From the NCBI GenBank assembly GCA_964462515.1, contig CAYWXK010000012.1, positions 1-64,000 on the forward strand: a stretch of 64,000 nucleotides of DNA, given 5' to 3'. Origin of the DNA: CAYWXK01 sp964462515 (lineage in GTDB: Bacteria; Planctomycetota; Phycisphaerae; Sedimentisphaerales; Anaerobacaceae). Each line of letters begins with the position of its first letter. The first letter of the stretch is position 1. The notes beneath the pieces were generated by a model that saw nothing but the letters and a program-made list of their open reading frames with translations, was not told the origin of the DNA and did not search any database. The translations under genes were made by a program, and so were the position numbers. Of this stretch, positions 8,811 to 16,088 are shown in pieces.

Positions 8811-9038
8811 TTAAAATATACTTCTTATCATTAGCAAAAAACCAAGTATCGCTAATGGAATACCTATCGGCGCCCCAACAACCATCATAGTAAGTGCTAC
8901 TCCTATCGCCATTAGCCCAACCGCTAACAAAATTCCCAGCAATCGCCCCGTTATATTCAATATCAATGCCAGCAGCTCCCACACCGCTGCAAACGGCCAC
9001 AAAAACCATGGAACCTTTTTCAGACCTTTTTCTGTCAT
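8811..9038 (-). CDS. Small two-span membrane protein
   Basis: A protein of 75 residues if the ATG at 9038 is used (AGGTGA nine bases upstream); a GTG at 9068 would add ten polar residues but has no ribosome site. The body begins with an amphipathic, Trp-rich stretch and then has two hydrophobic, Gly-rich segments (roughly residues 15-40 and 45-70). I do not recognise a named family. It follows the metallo-beta-lactamase-fold gene by a few dozen bases on the same strand and is probably its co-transcribed neighbour. It converges with the M48 protease gene. Confidence 0.55.
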   Translation of the reverse strand: MTEKGLKKVPWFLWPFAAVWELLALILNITGRLLGILLAVGLMAIGVALTMMVVGAPIGIPLAILGFLLMIRSIF

Positions 9039-9074
9039 ATCTTTCTTCACCTGCTGCTTACTATTCACTATCGA

Positions 9075-9893
9075 CTACTCAAGACTCATCGTCTCGCCAG
9101 CCTTCAAAATCTTCACTTCGCAGCCGGCAAGCTTGGCGAATCTATCGGCATCACCTCGGCTGCCGACAATGTCACCATAGTGATATGGAACCGCCTTCTT
9201 GGGCTTTATACTCTTTGCTGCCTCAGCGGCTTCCTCCGCGCTCATCGTGTATGTGCCACCCACCGGAAGTAATGCAACATCAATATTTTTCAGAGCCTTC
9301 ATCTCATTTGTAACATCAGTATCGCCCGCGTAATAAATCCTCTTTCCGCCAATCTCAATTACAAACCCAACCCAATTATTTGCCTTCGGGTGGAACTGCT
9401 TGGCAGGATTATACGAAGGCACGCCCGTTATGCCAATAGCCCCCACCTTGACTGTCACCCCAGGCATAATTACCTCTCCGCCTCTCTCCTTTGAAACCAC
9501 GTCAGGTGATGCGATAAGTTTTGTTTCCGGCCCGCTGACCTTGGCAATATCCTCTGCTGAGTAATGGTCGTAGTGACTATGCGACACAAGCACAATTGTC
9601 GCCTCTTCTGCCGGCTCCTTCAGCTTCCACGGGTCGATATATATAATGGTCTTGTCCTGACGAATCTTGAAACTCGCGTGTCCCAGCCACTGCAAACTGA
9701 CACCCATAGCGGTCTCCTTTCCTGCTTCTTTTTTTCCAGTTTTTTCGGTTTTCTCTGCCTCTTTTATTTCCGGCTTCACTGCTTCCTTTGCCTCCGGCTT
9801 CTCTGCCTCTTTTACCACCGGCTGTTCTTTCTTGCATCCATAGACGACCAGCCCCAATACTATTCCAAAAATCGATATTTTCAAACCTCGCAC
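9075..9893 (-). CDS. Metallo-beta-lactamase-fold hydrolase, lipoprotein (UlaG-like)
   Basis: I place the start at the GTG at 9893, with GGAGA just upstream (9898-9903), because it gives a lipoprotein signal ending in V-V-Y-G-C at about residue 20; the longer open frame upstream runs into the hairpin array at 9914-9994. After the Cys comes a linker of about 45 residues built from Lys-Glu-Ala-Pro repeats, then the MBL domain: L-G-H-A-S-F, S-H-S-H-Y-D-H (H-x-H-x-D-H metal site), the late Y-A-G-D-T-D metal ligand and a P-Y-H-Y-G-D end. This order fits the UlaG/YtnP-like branch. It is exported and membrane-anchored; the substrate is unknown. Confidence 0.85.
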   Translation of the reverse strand: MRGLKISIFGIVLGLVVYGCKKEQPVVKEAEKPEAKEAVKPEIKEAEKTEKTGKKEAGKETAMGVSLQWLGHASFKIRQDKTIIYIDPWKLKEPAEEATIVLVSHSHYDHYSAEDIAKVSGPETKLIASPDVVSKERGGEVIMPGVTVKVGAIGITGVPSYNPAKQFHPKANNWVGFVIEIGGKRIYYAGDTDVTNEMKALKNIDVALLPVGGTYTMSAEEAAEAAKSIKPKKAVPYHYGDIVGSRGDADRFAKLAGCEVKILKAGETMSLE

Positions 9894-9913
9894 CTTTTCT
9901 CCTTTCAAATTTA

Positions 9914-9994
9914 TCCGCCGAAGGCGGACAGGCAAAGCCTGTTGCGGCAAATGCTACGGGCTTAAGCCCGTAGAAATTTGCCTAAAGCAAATTT
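9914..9994. repeat. Array of four perfect hairpins (REP-like)
   Basis: Four inverted repeats stand side by side: TCCGCC/GGCGGA (9914-9928), ACAGGC/GCCTGT (9928-9942), the 18-base palindrome of TACGGGCTT with AAGCCCGTA (9955-9972), and AAATTTGC/GCAAATTT (9974-9994). The last spans the stop codon of hicA and may stop its transcription. The first belongs to a hairpin family seen at four other places in the window. Confidence 0.7.
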
Positions 9995-10209
9995 AAAAAT
10001 TCTTCTATAGTAAGCTCAGCGTCACGTAGTAATTTGCGCATAAGACCTTTACCCAAAGTTTTATGACGAGGTATAGTTAAGGGCTGTTTAGTACTATCGC
10101 TTTTGTGGCGCATTCGTATATGGCTACCTCGTTGGCGAACGACTTGATAACCTATCTTTTCAAAACATTTTATGGCCTGATTGCCGGAAATGATAGGTAA
10201 TTTAGGCAT
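9982..10209 (-). CDS. hicA: HicA-family mRNA interferase toxin
   Basis: A 75-residue protein with the HicA double-stranded RNA-binding-like fold: I-S-G-N-Q-A-I-K-x-F at about 6-15, G-Y-Q-V-V-R-Q-R-G-S-H at 20-30 with the conserved G-S-H active-site His, then the P-L-T-I-P-R-H beta strand and the L-R-D-A-x-L-T-x-E-E-F-L helix at the end. It would cleave mRNA and is held in check by the HicB made from the overlapping upstream gene (8-base overlap). The gene order here is antitoxin first, as in a minority of hicAB loci. Confidence 0.88.
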   Translation of the reverse strand: MPKLPIISGNQAIKCFEKIGYQVVRQRGSHIRMRHKSDSTKQPLTIPRHKTLGKGLMRKLLRDAELTIEEFLNLL

Positions 10210-10432
10210 AAGATAGTGTGCAGAAGCTTAATTCCTGGGGATGGAAATTTTTAAGGGCTTCTTTATTTTCTTTTTCTTCGAGACATAAATCAATTACTTC
10301 TCGAATGTTTTTCAGGGCCTGGTCTATGGTTTTCCCCTGGCTGTAGCATCCTGAGAAAACAGGACATTCAACTACATAAAATCCATCCTCATCTTTTTCT
10401 ATAAATATAGGTAACTGATAGCGTTTTTTCAT
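10202..10432 (-). CDS. hicB: HicB-family antitoxin
   Basis: A 76-residue partial RNase H-like HicB domain: the N-terminal strand (Y-x-L-P-I-F-I-E-K-D-E-D-G-F-Y-V-V-E-C-P-x-x-x-G-C-Y, written loosely), S-Q-G-K-T-I-D-Q-A-L-K-N-I-R-E and a C-L-E-E helix. There is no added DNA-binding domain, so it belongs to the short HicB type. It is translated from ATG with GAGGTG upstream and overlaps hicA by eight bases. The promoter at 10453-10481 lies directly in front. Confidence 0.88.
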   Translation of the reverse strand: MKKRYQLPIFIEKDEDGFYVVECPVFSGCYSQGKTIDQALKNIREVIDLCLEEKENKEALKNFHPQELSFCTLSYA

Positions 10433-10452
10433 TTCTGTTCACCTCTTTTGTA

Positions 10453-10481
10453 ACAATACCATATAAGTTGTTAAAAATCAA
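10453..10481 (-). promoter_or_regulatory. Promoter of hicBA
   Basis: On the minus strand TTGATT, 17 bases, TATTGT. The distance to the hicB start is about 20 bases, so the leader is very short. Confidence 0.5.
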
Positions 10482-10596
10482 ATAATTTTTGCCGGTAATT
10501 TGTCATATTGCTCTACAAAGCAAATCCAAATGGCAAAAGCGTTTTGAGCTTTGAATCTTGGTAATTCGGATTTGTTTAGGATTTCGGATTTAGTTC

Positions 10597-10720
10597 GTAG
10601 ATTCCCACGTCTTTACAGACGTGGCACCTACTGTCTCAGGCTTCGCCTGTCCAGCAACTCCGTTGCTGGAAACTGCTCTCACCCCCGCCTTCATAGGCGG
10701 GGAACTCCCGCGAAATTAGA
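10597..10720. repeat. 124-bp dispersed repeat with three hairpins, copy 1
   Basis: The same 124 bases occur at 60564-60687 with 7 mismatches and no gaps by eye. It holds three perfect stems: CCACGTCT/AGACGTGG, TCCAGCAAC/GTTGCTGGA and CCCCGCCT/AGGCGGGG. In the third hairpin the two copies differ only in the loop. It has no reading frame of note. Confidence 0.85.
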
Positions 10721-10856
10721 ATTTTCATCCGATATCCTGTTATCCTGATACCTACGACCTGTCTGGCTACGACACGCTCCGCCGTGACGAGATAACCTGA
10801 TTACCCGATAACCAAATTATCTTCAATTTCAAGCGACCAAAGCACATAAAGGCCAT
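10721..10856. other. Intergenic spacer with ATCC/TTATC phrase repeats
   Basis: Part of the 687-base gap between hicB and the beta-helix gene. It shows short near-repeats of the kind TATCCTG-TTATCCTG and GATAACCTGATTACC, similar in style to 42990-43100. I see no gene. Confidence 0.35.
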
Positions 10857-11043
10857 CTTCAGCCGTTTGTGCAGTGAAACGGACAAGGTTGGCTGAAGTG
10901 CGTTGTTAGCTTCTCTTTCCCAATACAACGCAATCATATATTACTCTTGAACCATCTGGTTCTTTGCCAAAAACCAATGCCCGCAGACTATCAGATTTTA
11001 GATCATTCTCGCCTCGACCTTTTAACTGTTTCCTTTGAACTTT
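10857..11043 (-). pseudogene. C-terminal remnant of an unrecognised gene followed by a hairpin
   Basis: On the minus strand an open frame without a start codon runs from 11043 to a TAA at 10908-10906 (45 residues). It ends with the protein-like text F-G-K-E-P-D-G-S-R-V-I-Y-D and a basic tail. Right after the stop lies an imperfect palindrome with arms CTTCAGCC (10857-10864) and GGCTGAAG (10891-10898). Gene end plus palindrome looks like a degraded gene cassette, but the sites needed for an integron attC are not complete. The family of the remnant is unknown to me. Confidence 0.3.
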
Positions 11044-11054
11044 TCACTTTTTAC

Positions 11055-11083
11055 TTGCCTTCCGCCCATTTTTGTAGTAAAAT
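11055..11083 (+). promoter_or_regulatory. Promoter of the beta-helix dockerin gene
   Basis: TTGCCT, 17 bases, TAAAAT. The ribosome site AAGGAG (11104-11109) and ATG at 11120 follow closely. Confidence 0.55.
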
Positions 11084-11119
11084 ATTACCCGAAATAAACC
11101 TTTTAAGGAGCGTATCGAG

Positions 11120-14100
11120 ATGAACAAGCTGATTCTTATCCTTAGTTGTCTGCTTCTGGCCATCCCCTGCCAGGCGAAAATAATCTTCGTGGATGCCGAT
11201 GCCAACGGCCTAAATGATGGTTCATCTTGGGCGAATGCATACAATTATCTGCGAGATGCTCTCACGGCGGCCTCAAGCGGCGATGAAATCCGGGTCGCCC
11301 AGGGAATTTACAGGCCGGATGAAGACATCTTTTATCCGTATGGCACAGGCGACAGAATTGCAACGTTTCAACTCATCAATGGTATTACTCTCAAAGGCGG
11401 TTATGCCGGCATCAGCCAACCAGACCCTGATGCACGGGATATTGAGGCGTATAAGACAATCCTTAGCGGCGACCTTCTTGGCAACGATGCGAATGACGTT
11501 AGTAATTTATTAAACGAACTTACACGATTGGAGAACAGCTACCACGTGATAACAGGCAGCGAAACCGACGCAAATACTGTGCTTAACGGCTTCACCATCA
11601 CCGCCGGAAATGCAAATTACCCGGATAGGTGGGAGAATAAGTCATTTGGTGCGGGCATGCTCAATTATGGAGCAAACCTGGAAATTTCCAACTGCATATT
11701 TAGCAGAAACTCAGCAATGTCGTTCGGCGGTGCAATATTCAACTCCTCAGGTAGTCCTATACTAAACAACTGTACATTCACAGGCAACCAAGGTGGCGAT
11801 GGTGGTGCAATCTGCAACTGGGGCTGTAGCCTAACTGCCAACAATTGTGTATTTAGCGGAAATCACACCTCCCGGGGAGGTGGAATGTATAATAGCGGCA
11901 GGGACCAAACAATTACACTTATCAACTGCATATTCAGCAGAAATTCAGCAGATTGGGAGGGTGGCGGCGGGATGTATAATGATGCGGGCAACACAATGCT
12001 TATCAACTGCCTCTTCAGCGGAAATTCAGCAAGCTCTGAGGGTGGGGGGATATTAAACGACTATTTCAGTTGCTCGACGATAATCAATTGCACATTCATC
12101 GCAAACTCGGCAGAGGTCGGCGGTGCGGTATTCAATTTTCAGTGGAGTAACACAATCCTGACGAACTGTATCTTATGGGGGAATACCGCCTTAAGTGGGC
12201 CACAAATTGCAGCCAGAGAGAATTTTGCGTATCCACCTCCACCACCATCAAGCTTAACAGTTGCCAGTAGCTGTGTCCAGGGCGGAGCCGCCGGCGTGTA
12301 TGCCAGGCCCTACAATCTTCTGAATTGGGGTTCTGGTAACATCAGCACCGACCCGCTTTTTATAGATGCTGATGGAGCCGATAATAAATTCGGAACAAGC
12401 GATGACAACCCGCGCTTATTGCCGAACTCACCTTGTATCGACACAGGTGATAACTCATCTATACCGCAGGAGGTCTTTACCGACCTCGATGGAGACTTGC
12501 GTATTGCAAACGACATCGTCGATATTGGTGCATACGAAGGGCCTGACCAGGGCTTTTTGTTCGGCGCAGAATCAATCACAGTCCCGGAAAAGGGAATAGC
12601 CGCATTCACAGTCGCACTCGCAATGAAACCTTCACAGACCATTGAGGCAACTATAGTTCGTCATTCGGGCGACCAAGATATAACTGTCCTGTCCGGAGCA
12701 ACGCTGACCTTCGACTCCTCAAACTACTTCCAGCCACAGACCGTTACACTCGCCGCAGCAGAAGACAAGGACCACTTCACCGGCAAAGCCCTTATCTGGA
12801 TTAGCGCCTCTGGGTTCATTACCGGCGGCCTTGTCGCCACCGAAGAGGAGAACGAACCATATCCAGATGCCTTGCTTGTAGATTCTCACGCGCCTGGCGT
12901 CAGAAACGGCACAAACTGGAAGGATGCCTTTACTGATTTGCAGGAGGCGCTGAGTGCCGTCAGAGAAACTCTTGATATTAACCAGATATGGGTGGCCCAG
13001 GGTGTTTACAGACCGACAGGACCATCCGGCAACCGTGAAGCCACCTTTCAGCTTATTGACGGTATAACTATTAAAGGCGGTTACGCCGGCTTTGGCCAAC
13101 CAGACCCAAATGTCAGGAATATCGAAAAATACGAAACAATCCTCAGCGGCGACCTCAACGGCAACGATGAAATACTCAATGACCCTTGCGATTTGCTCAT
13201 CCATCCCAGCCGGGCCGAGAACAGCTACCACGTGGTAACAGCTACGGATTGTGAACCGAACGCCGTTCTGGACGGCTTTACTATTACCGGCGGCAATGCG
13301 AACTTTTACCGCTATCCGGTTTACCACAACTCAGGCGGAGGATTATATGGATTATATTATGGCGCTCCCACAGTGGACCATTGCAAGATTATTGCCAACT
13401 CAGCCCACTATAGCGGCGGAGTCTGCATCGATGGGTCCATCAGAAATAGTATCATCAACGGTAATGCAGCATATAATTTTGGGGCAGGCGGGTGTTCAGA
13501 ATTAGTCAACTGCATCATTCACGGCAACGTTGCAACGACTGGCCCCGCCGGAGCAATGGGAGCCGCAGTTTCTATTGACACGGTATTTAGTAACAACACT
13601 GCTAAGGGTGCAGGCGGCGTTACTACTTTCTCCAACAGTAGTCCCCTATTCATACGTTGTTCTTTCATAGACAACTCAGCGGGCAAAAATGGTGGAGTCA
13701 TATTCTCCGATAACTGCTGGAGCTGCCCCCACGCTTACCCGGAATTTCACTATTGCAAATTCATCGGCAACCGGGCAGAGGGAAATGGAGGCGCACTGTA
13801 TGTTACCGGCAATGCCTTAATCACATTTACCGGTTGCATCATAGCTGGAAATACTGCAGAAGGCTCTTATGGTGGTGCATTCTATCAGCAGTATGAGCTT
13901 TATCCCGGTTTTGGCAGTTCTATGGTTAATTGCATATTGACCGGCAACAGAGCGTTAGGAGAGTATCCCGACGATGATGATTTAGACTTCTATTCGAATA
14001 GCCAATCCTTTTATACGGGGCGTTATATGACCAATTGTATTGTCCAGGACCACCTCGCTTACCCGGAGAATTCGAGTCAGGATGCGCAAGTCCGGCTTAA

Positions 14101-14686
14101 CGACGACAACGATGACGGCGAGCCCCTCATCAATTACTGCTGTATTAAGGGCTGCACCGGCCATTTAGGCGGAGTCGGGAACATCAATGCTAACCCTTGT
14201 TTTGTTCGGCCAGGATATTGGGACCCAAATGGCACACCGGAGGAACCACATGATGATTTCTGGGTAGATGGTGATTACCATTTGAAAAGCGAAGGTTGGC
14301 GGTGGGATACAAGTCGTAAGGTCTGGACATGGGATGAAGTCACCAGCCGTTGCATCGATGCGGGTAATCCCGGCTCGTCTCTCGGCGATGAGCCACTTAC
14401 GATTCCTGTTGACCCAAACAACCAATGGGGTCACAACCTCCGCATTGATATGGGTGCATACGGCGGAACGAGCGAAGCATCTATGCCTCCCCACAATTGG
14501 GCCTTACTGGCTGATTTGACTAATAATGGTATAGTTGACCTTGTTGACCTTATGTATTGGGCAGAAAATTGGCTCATTACCGACAGCGATTGGCCCGGTG
14601 ACCTGGATAGAAATGGCGTTGTCGATTTAGCTGACCTTGCTTTGTTTGCCGATGATTGGCTCAAAGAAACAACTTGGCACAGATAA
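11120..14686 (+). CDS. Secreted beta-helix protein with two choice-of-anchor-Q-like units and C-terminal dockerin repeats
   Basis: 1188 residues. A signal peptide (about 1-19, cut after A-K/A-A-x-A type end) is followed by Y/F-V-D-A-D-A-N-G. Two homologous halves (about 1-460 and 590-1130) each begin with the same sequence plan: W-x-x-A-[FY]-x-x-L-x-x-A-L, V-A-Q-G-[IV]-Y-R-P, F-Q-L-I-[ND]-G-I-T, K-G-G-Y-A-G and I-L-S-G-D-L. Each continues with many N-C-I-[FI]-x-x-N/G-N-x-A repeats that form a right-handed beta helix. Between the halves is a small Calx-beta-like stretch (about 480-570). The C-terminus has two dockerin-type repeats (D-L-T-N-N-G-I-V-D-L and D-L-D-R-N-G-V-V-D-L) ending in D-D-W-L. 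It is likely a cell-surface or extracellular protein; the ligand of the dockerin is not in this window. Confidence 0.88.
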   Translation: MNKLILILSCLLLAIPCQAKIIFVDADANGLNDGSSWANAYNYLRDALTAASSGDEIRVAQGIYRPDEDIFYPYGTGDRIATFQLINGITLKGGYAGISQPDPDARDIEAYKTILSGDLLGNDANDVSNLLNELTRLENSYHVITGSETDANTVLNGFTITAGNANYPDRWENKSFGAGMLNYGANLEISNCIFSRNSAMSFGGAIFNSSGSPILNNCTFTGNQGGDGGAICNWGCSLTANNCVFSGNHTSRGGGMYNSGRDQTITLINCIFSRNSADWEGGGGMYNDAGNTMLINCLFSGNSASSEGGGILNDYFSCSTIINCTFIANSAEVGGAVFNFQWSNTILTNCILWGNTALSGPQIAARENFAYPPPPPSSLTVASSCVQGGAAGVYARPYNLLNWGSGNISTDPLFIDADGADNKFGTSDDNPRLLPNSPCIDTGDNSSIPQEVFTDLDGDLRIANDIVDIGAYEGPDQGFLFGAESITVPEKGIAAFTVALAMKPSQTIEATIVRHSGDQDITVLSGATLTFDSSNYFQPQTVTLAAAEDKDHFTGKALIWISASGFITGGLVATEEENEPYPDALLVDSHAPGVRNGTNWKDAFTDLQEALSAVRETLDINQIWVAQGVYRPTGPSGNREATFQLIDGITIKGGYAGFGQPDPNVRNIEKYETILSGDLNGNDEILNDPCDLLIHPSRAENSYHVVTATDCEPNAVLDGFTITGGNANFYRYPVYHNSGGGLYGLYYGAPTVDHCKIIANSAHYSGGVCIDGSIRNSIINGNAAYNFGAGGCSELVNCIIHGNVATTGPAGAMGAAVSIDTVFSNNTAKGAGGVTTFSNSSPLFIRCSFIDNSAGKNGGVIFSDNCWSCPHAYPEFHYCKFIGNRAEGNGGALYVTGNALITFTGCIIAGNTAEGSYGGAFYQQYELYPGFGSSMVNCILTGNRALGEYPDDDDLDFYSNSQSFYTGRYMTNCIVQDHLAYPENSSQDAQVRLNDDNDDGEPLINYCCIKGCTGHLGGVGNINANPCFVRPGYWDPNGTPEEPHDDFWVDGDYHLKSEGWRWDTSRKVWTWDEVTSRCIDAGNPGSSLGDEPLTIPVDPNNQWGHNLRIDMGAYGGTSEASMPPHNWALLADLTNNGIVDLVDLMYWAENWLITDSDWPGDLDRNGVVDLADLALFADDWLKETTWHR

Positions 14687-14855
14687 ACAACAATCTGTAT
14701 ACTCTGAGTCCTCTGCGGTTAGCAAATCTGTGGTTACTTTTGTCCTTTTTTGTGGCTCAACAGTCTGTGTGAATCCGTGTCAATTTGTGTCTGATTATTT
14801 TCTCTACGCCTTTGTGTCTTTGTGCCTTCGTGCCAAAAATCTGCGGTTGCCAAAT
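14687..14855. repeat. Intergenic 'CTTTGTGTCTTTGTGCC' type phrase repeats
   Basis: A gene-free spacer of T- and G-rich phrases such as TGTGTGAATCCGTGTC, TTTGTGTCTTTGTGCC and TTCGTGCC. The reverse complement of the same style is found at 17599-17632 and 17705-17733. This is a dispersed low-complexity family of the accession's intergenic regions, not a gene. Confidence 0.5.
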
Positions 14856-14884
14856 AAAAAGGCCCCACAATTTTAGTGGGGCCT
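14856..14884 (-). terminator. Rho-independent terminator of the cold-shock gene
   Basis: Stem AGGCCCCAC/GTGGGGCCT with a seven-base loop, followed on the minus strand by five T residues. It lies 35 bases after the csp stop codon. Confidence 0.85.
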
Positions 14885-14918
14885 ATGGTTTTAGCAATCC
14901 AACTATGCAGGATTCAAA

Positions 14919-15122
14919 TCAAACCGGACGCACGTTAGTTGCTTCAGGTCCTTTTTTCCCTTGCCCGACCTCATACTCCACTTCTTGCCCATCACGCAGC
15001 GACTGGACACCTTCTGCTGTAATATTAGAGTGATGCACAAACAAATCTGTACCGCCATCATCTGGAATGATAAAACCGTACCCTCTACTCTCGTTAAACC
15101 ATTTTACCTTACCTTTTGCCAC
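14919..15122 (-). CDS. Cold-shock domain protein (CspA family)
   Basis: 67 residues from the GTG at 15122 (GGAGA four bases upstream); an ATG further upstream would add ten residues not found in the family. The single cold-shock domain is complete: K-G-K-V-K-W-F-N at 3-10, RNP1 R-G-Y-G-F-I at about 13-18, RNP2 D-L-F-V-H-H at 26-31 and the G-P-x-A-x-N-V end. It binds single-stranded RNA and DNA as a chaperone. The gene has its own strong promoter, a structured leader of about 100 bases with two exclusive hairpins, and a strong terminator, so it is a single-gene unit with likely leader control. Confidence 0.95.
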   Translation of the reverse strand: MAKGKVKWFNESRGYGFIIPDDGGTDLFVHHSNITAEGVQSLRDGQEVEYEVGQGKKGPEATNVRPV

Positions 15123-15154
15123 AATATCTCCTTCGGCCCAAAAGAGCCCCAATT

Positions 15155-15208
15155 AAAAACGCCCTCATCTTTTGTTAATGGGGTATGCTTTCGAGGGCTA
15201 AAAAGCAT
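15155..15208 (-). promoter_or_regulatory. Attenuator-like leader of the cold-shock gene
   Basis: On the minus strand two hairpins exclude each other. Hairpin 1 pairs ATGCTTT (plus 202-208 of 15xxx, i.e. 15202-15208) with AAAGCAT (15085+100 to 15091+100, i.e. 15185-15191). Hairpin 2 pairs GCCCTC (15193-15198), which sits in the loop of hairpin 1, with GAGGGC (15161-15166), and is followed by GTTTTT, as in an intrinsic terminator. This layout suits premature stop versus read-through. Confidence 0.45.
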
Positions 15209-15230
15209 GCTCCTTAACAAACATCGGTGA

Positions 15231-15259
15231 ATTTTAACGAACCACTCGCCGACTGTCAA
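15231..15259 (-). promoter_or_regulatory. Promoter of the cold-shock gene
   Basis: On the minus strand TTGACA, 17 bases, TAAAAT, close to consensus. Transcription would start near 15224, giving a leader of about 100 bases. Confidence 0.65.
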
Positions 15260-15390
15260 CAAAAACCTCCGAACTTAAATCACATATTTTGAGCCTCTGC
15301 CCCGGACAGCTCAGTTGATTTCGCTGATGTATAGTCCCTGTCTTTTTCAAATAGCGCTAACACATTCGAAAAAGGGCAGATAGCAATGAT

Positions 15391-15621
15391 TTATATCCTG
15401 GTTTTAAGGCAGTCCGGCCTGAAGCAGCAGTCAGTGTAAGGACACGGGCCTTCTGATTTGCTACCTCCATATTTGTAGCAAGGTGTATATCCTTCCGCCG
15501 TTTGAACCATCCGGATAAGCTCTTCCCTTTTCATCTTCCCCGGATTTACTCCTAATCCCTTCGCCTTTGTCTTTATATCTTCCATTGTCAGAGTTTTCTT
15601 TGTTGCTGTTTGTACTGGCAT
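15391..15621 (-). CDS. Small SAP/Rho-N-like protein with cysteine-rich tail
   Basis: 76 residues. The middle (M-E-D-I-K-x-K-A-K-G-L-G-V and M-K-R-E-E-L-I-R-M-V-Q, about residues 13-40) is a short helix-turn-helix of the SAP or Rho N-terminal type that often binds nucleic acid. The C-terminal third carries five cysteines (C-Y-K-Y-G-G, G-P-C-P-Y-T-D-C-C-F-R-P-D-C), which could hold a metal. Similar small 'SAP domain-containing' proteins are known in anaerobic bacteria but have no tested function. Ribosome site AAAGGAGA is nine bases before the ATG. It stands alone, facing the cold-shock gene's promoter region. Confidence 0.7.
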   Translation of the reverse strand: MPVQTATKKTLTMEDIKTKAKGLGVNPGKMKREELIRMVQTAEGYTPCYKYGGSKSEGPCPYTDCCFRPDCLKTRI

Positions 15622-16088
15622 TCTTTATCTCCTTTCATTTTATACTATCTCGGCTCTTTACAAGCCTTATTCTCTTTCGTAAAAATTACGTCTTTCCAAA
15701 ACAATAACCTTTTTGCCAATTCCACTACACAAGGTCGGCTCGTCTTTTGCAAACTACTAATATATTTTCGTTCATTCAGGCACACGACCACAAAAAAAAG
15801 AGGGTAAAATAAACGCTTTTTTACTCCTTCCACCAGTTGGCGTAAATTTCCACCAGATTTCGCTATTTTTTTCAGACTTTTTTCATAGACCCCGCCCTGC
15901 TGCTTTGGACCGTTTATATCCACGCTCGATAATCGAAAATTCAAGTTGTTAGCACTGAAAATATCGATTTTTAAGGGCCTGGATTTTTTAATTGCCTTTC
16001 TGCCAAAAATTCGTTAGAAAATTAAAAACATCAGACGCACAATAAATTGCATAACAGACTATAACAATAACAGTGAAAGGATTCAGCA
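15622..16088. other. Intergenic region before the Gfo/Idh/MocA gene
   Basis: 467 bases, A+T rich. An open minus-strand frame at 15645-15944 does not look like protein and has no ribosome site. A promoter at 15992-16020 (TTGCCT, 17 bases, TAGAAA) reads into the oxidoreductase gene. Nothing else is seen. Confidence 0.35.
15992..16020 (+). promoter_or_regulatory. Promoter of the Gfo/Idh/MocA gene
   Basis: TTGCCT, 17 bases, TAGAAA; the gene starts 69 bases downstream with GAAAGGA before its ATG. Confidence 0.4.

Noticed and set aside
9894..9950. Longer N-terminus of the MBL lipoprotein
   Set aside because: The extra residues are encoded by the hairpin array and would bury the lipoprotein signal; the GTG at 9893 has a good ribosome site.
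10857..10910. Integron attC site
   Set aside because: The palindrome and a stop codon fit, but the GTTRRRY core and its partner on the other side are not both present; no integrase in the window.
15645..15944. Minus-strand open frame of 99 codons
   Set aside because: No ribosome site, no recognisable domain, composition of an A+T-rich spacer, and no overlap with any operon.
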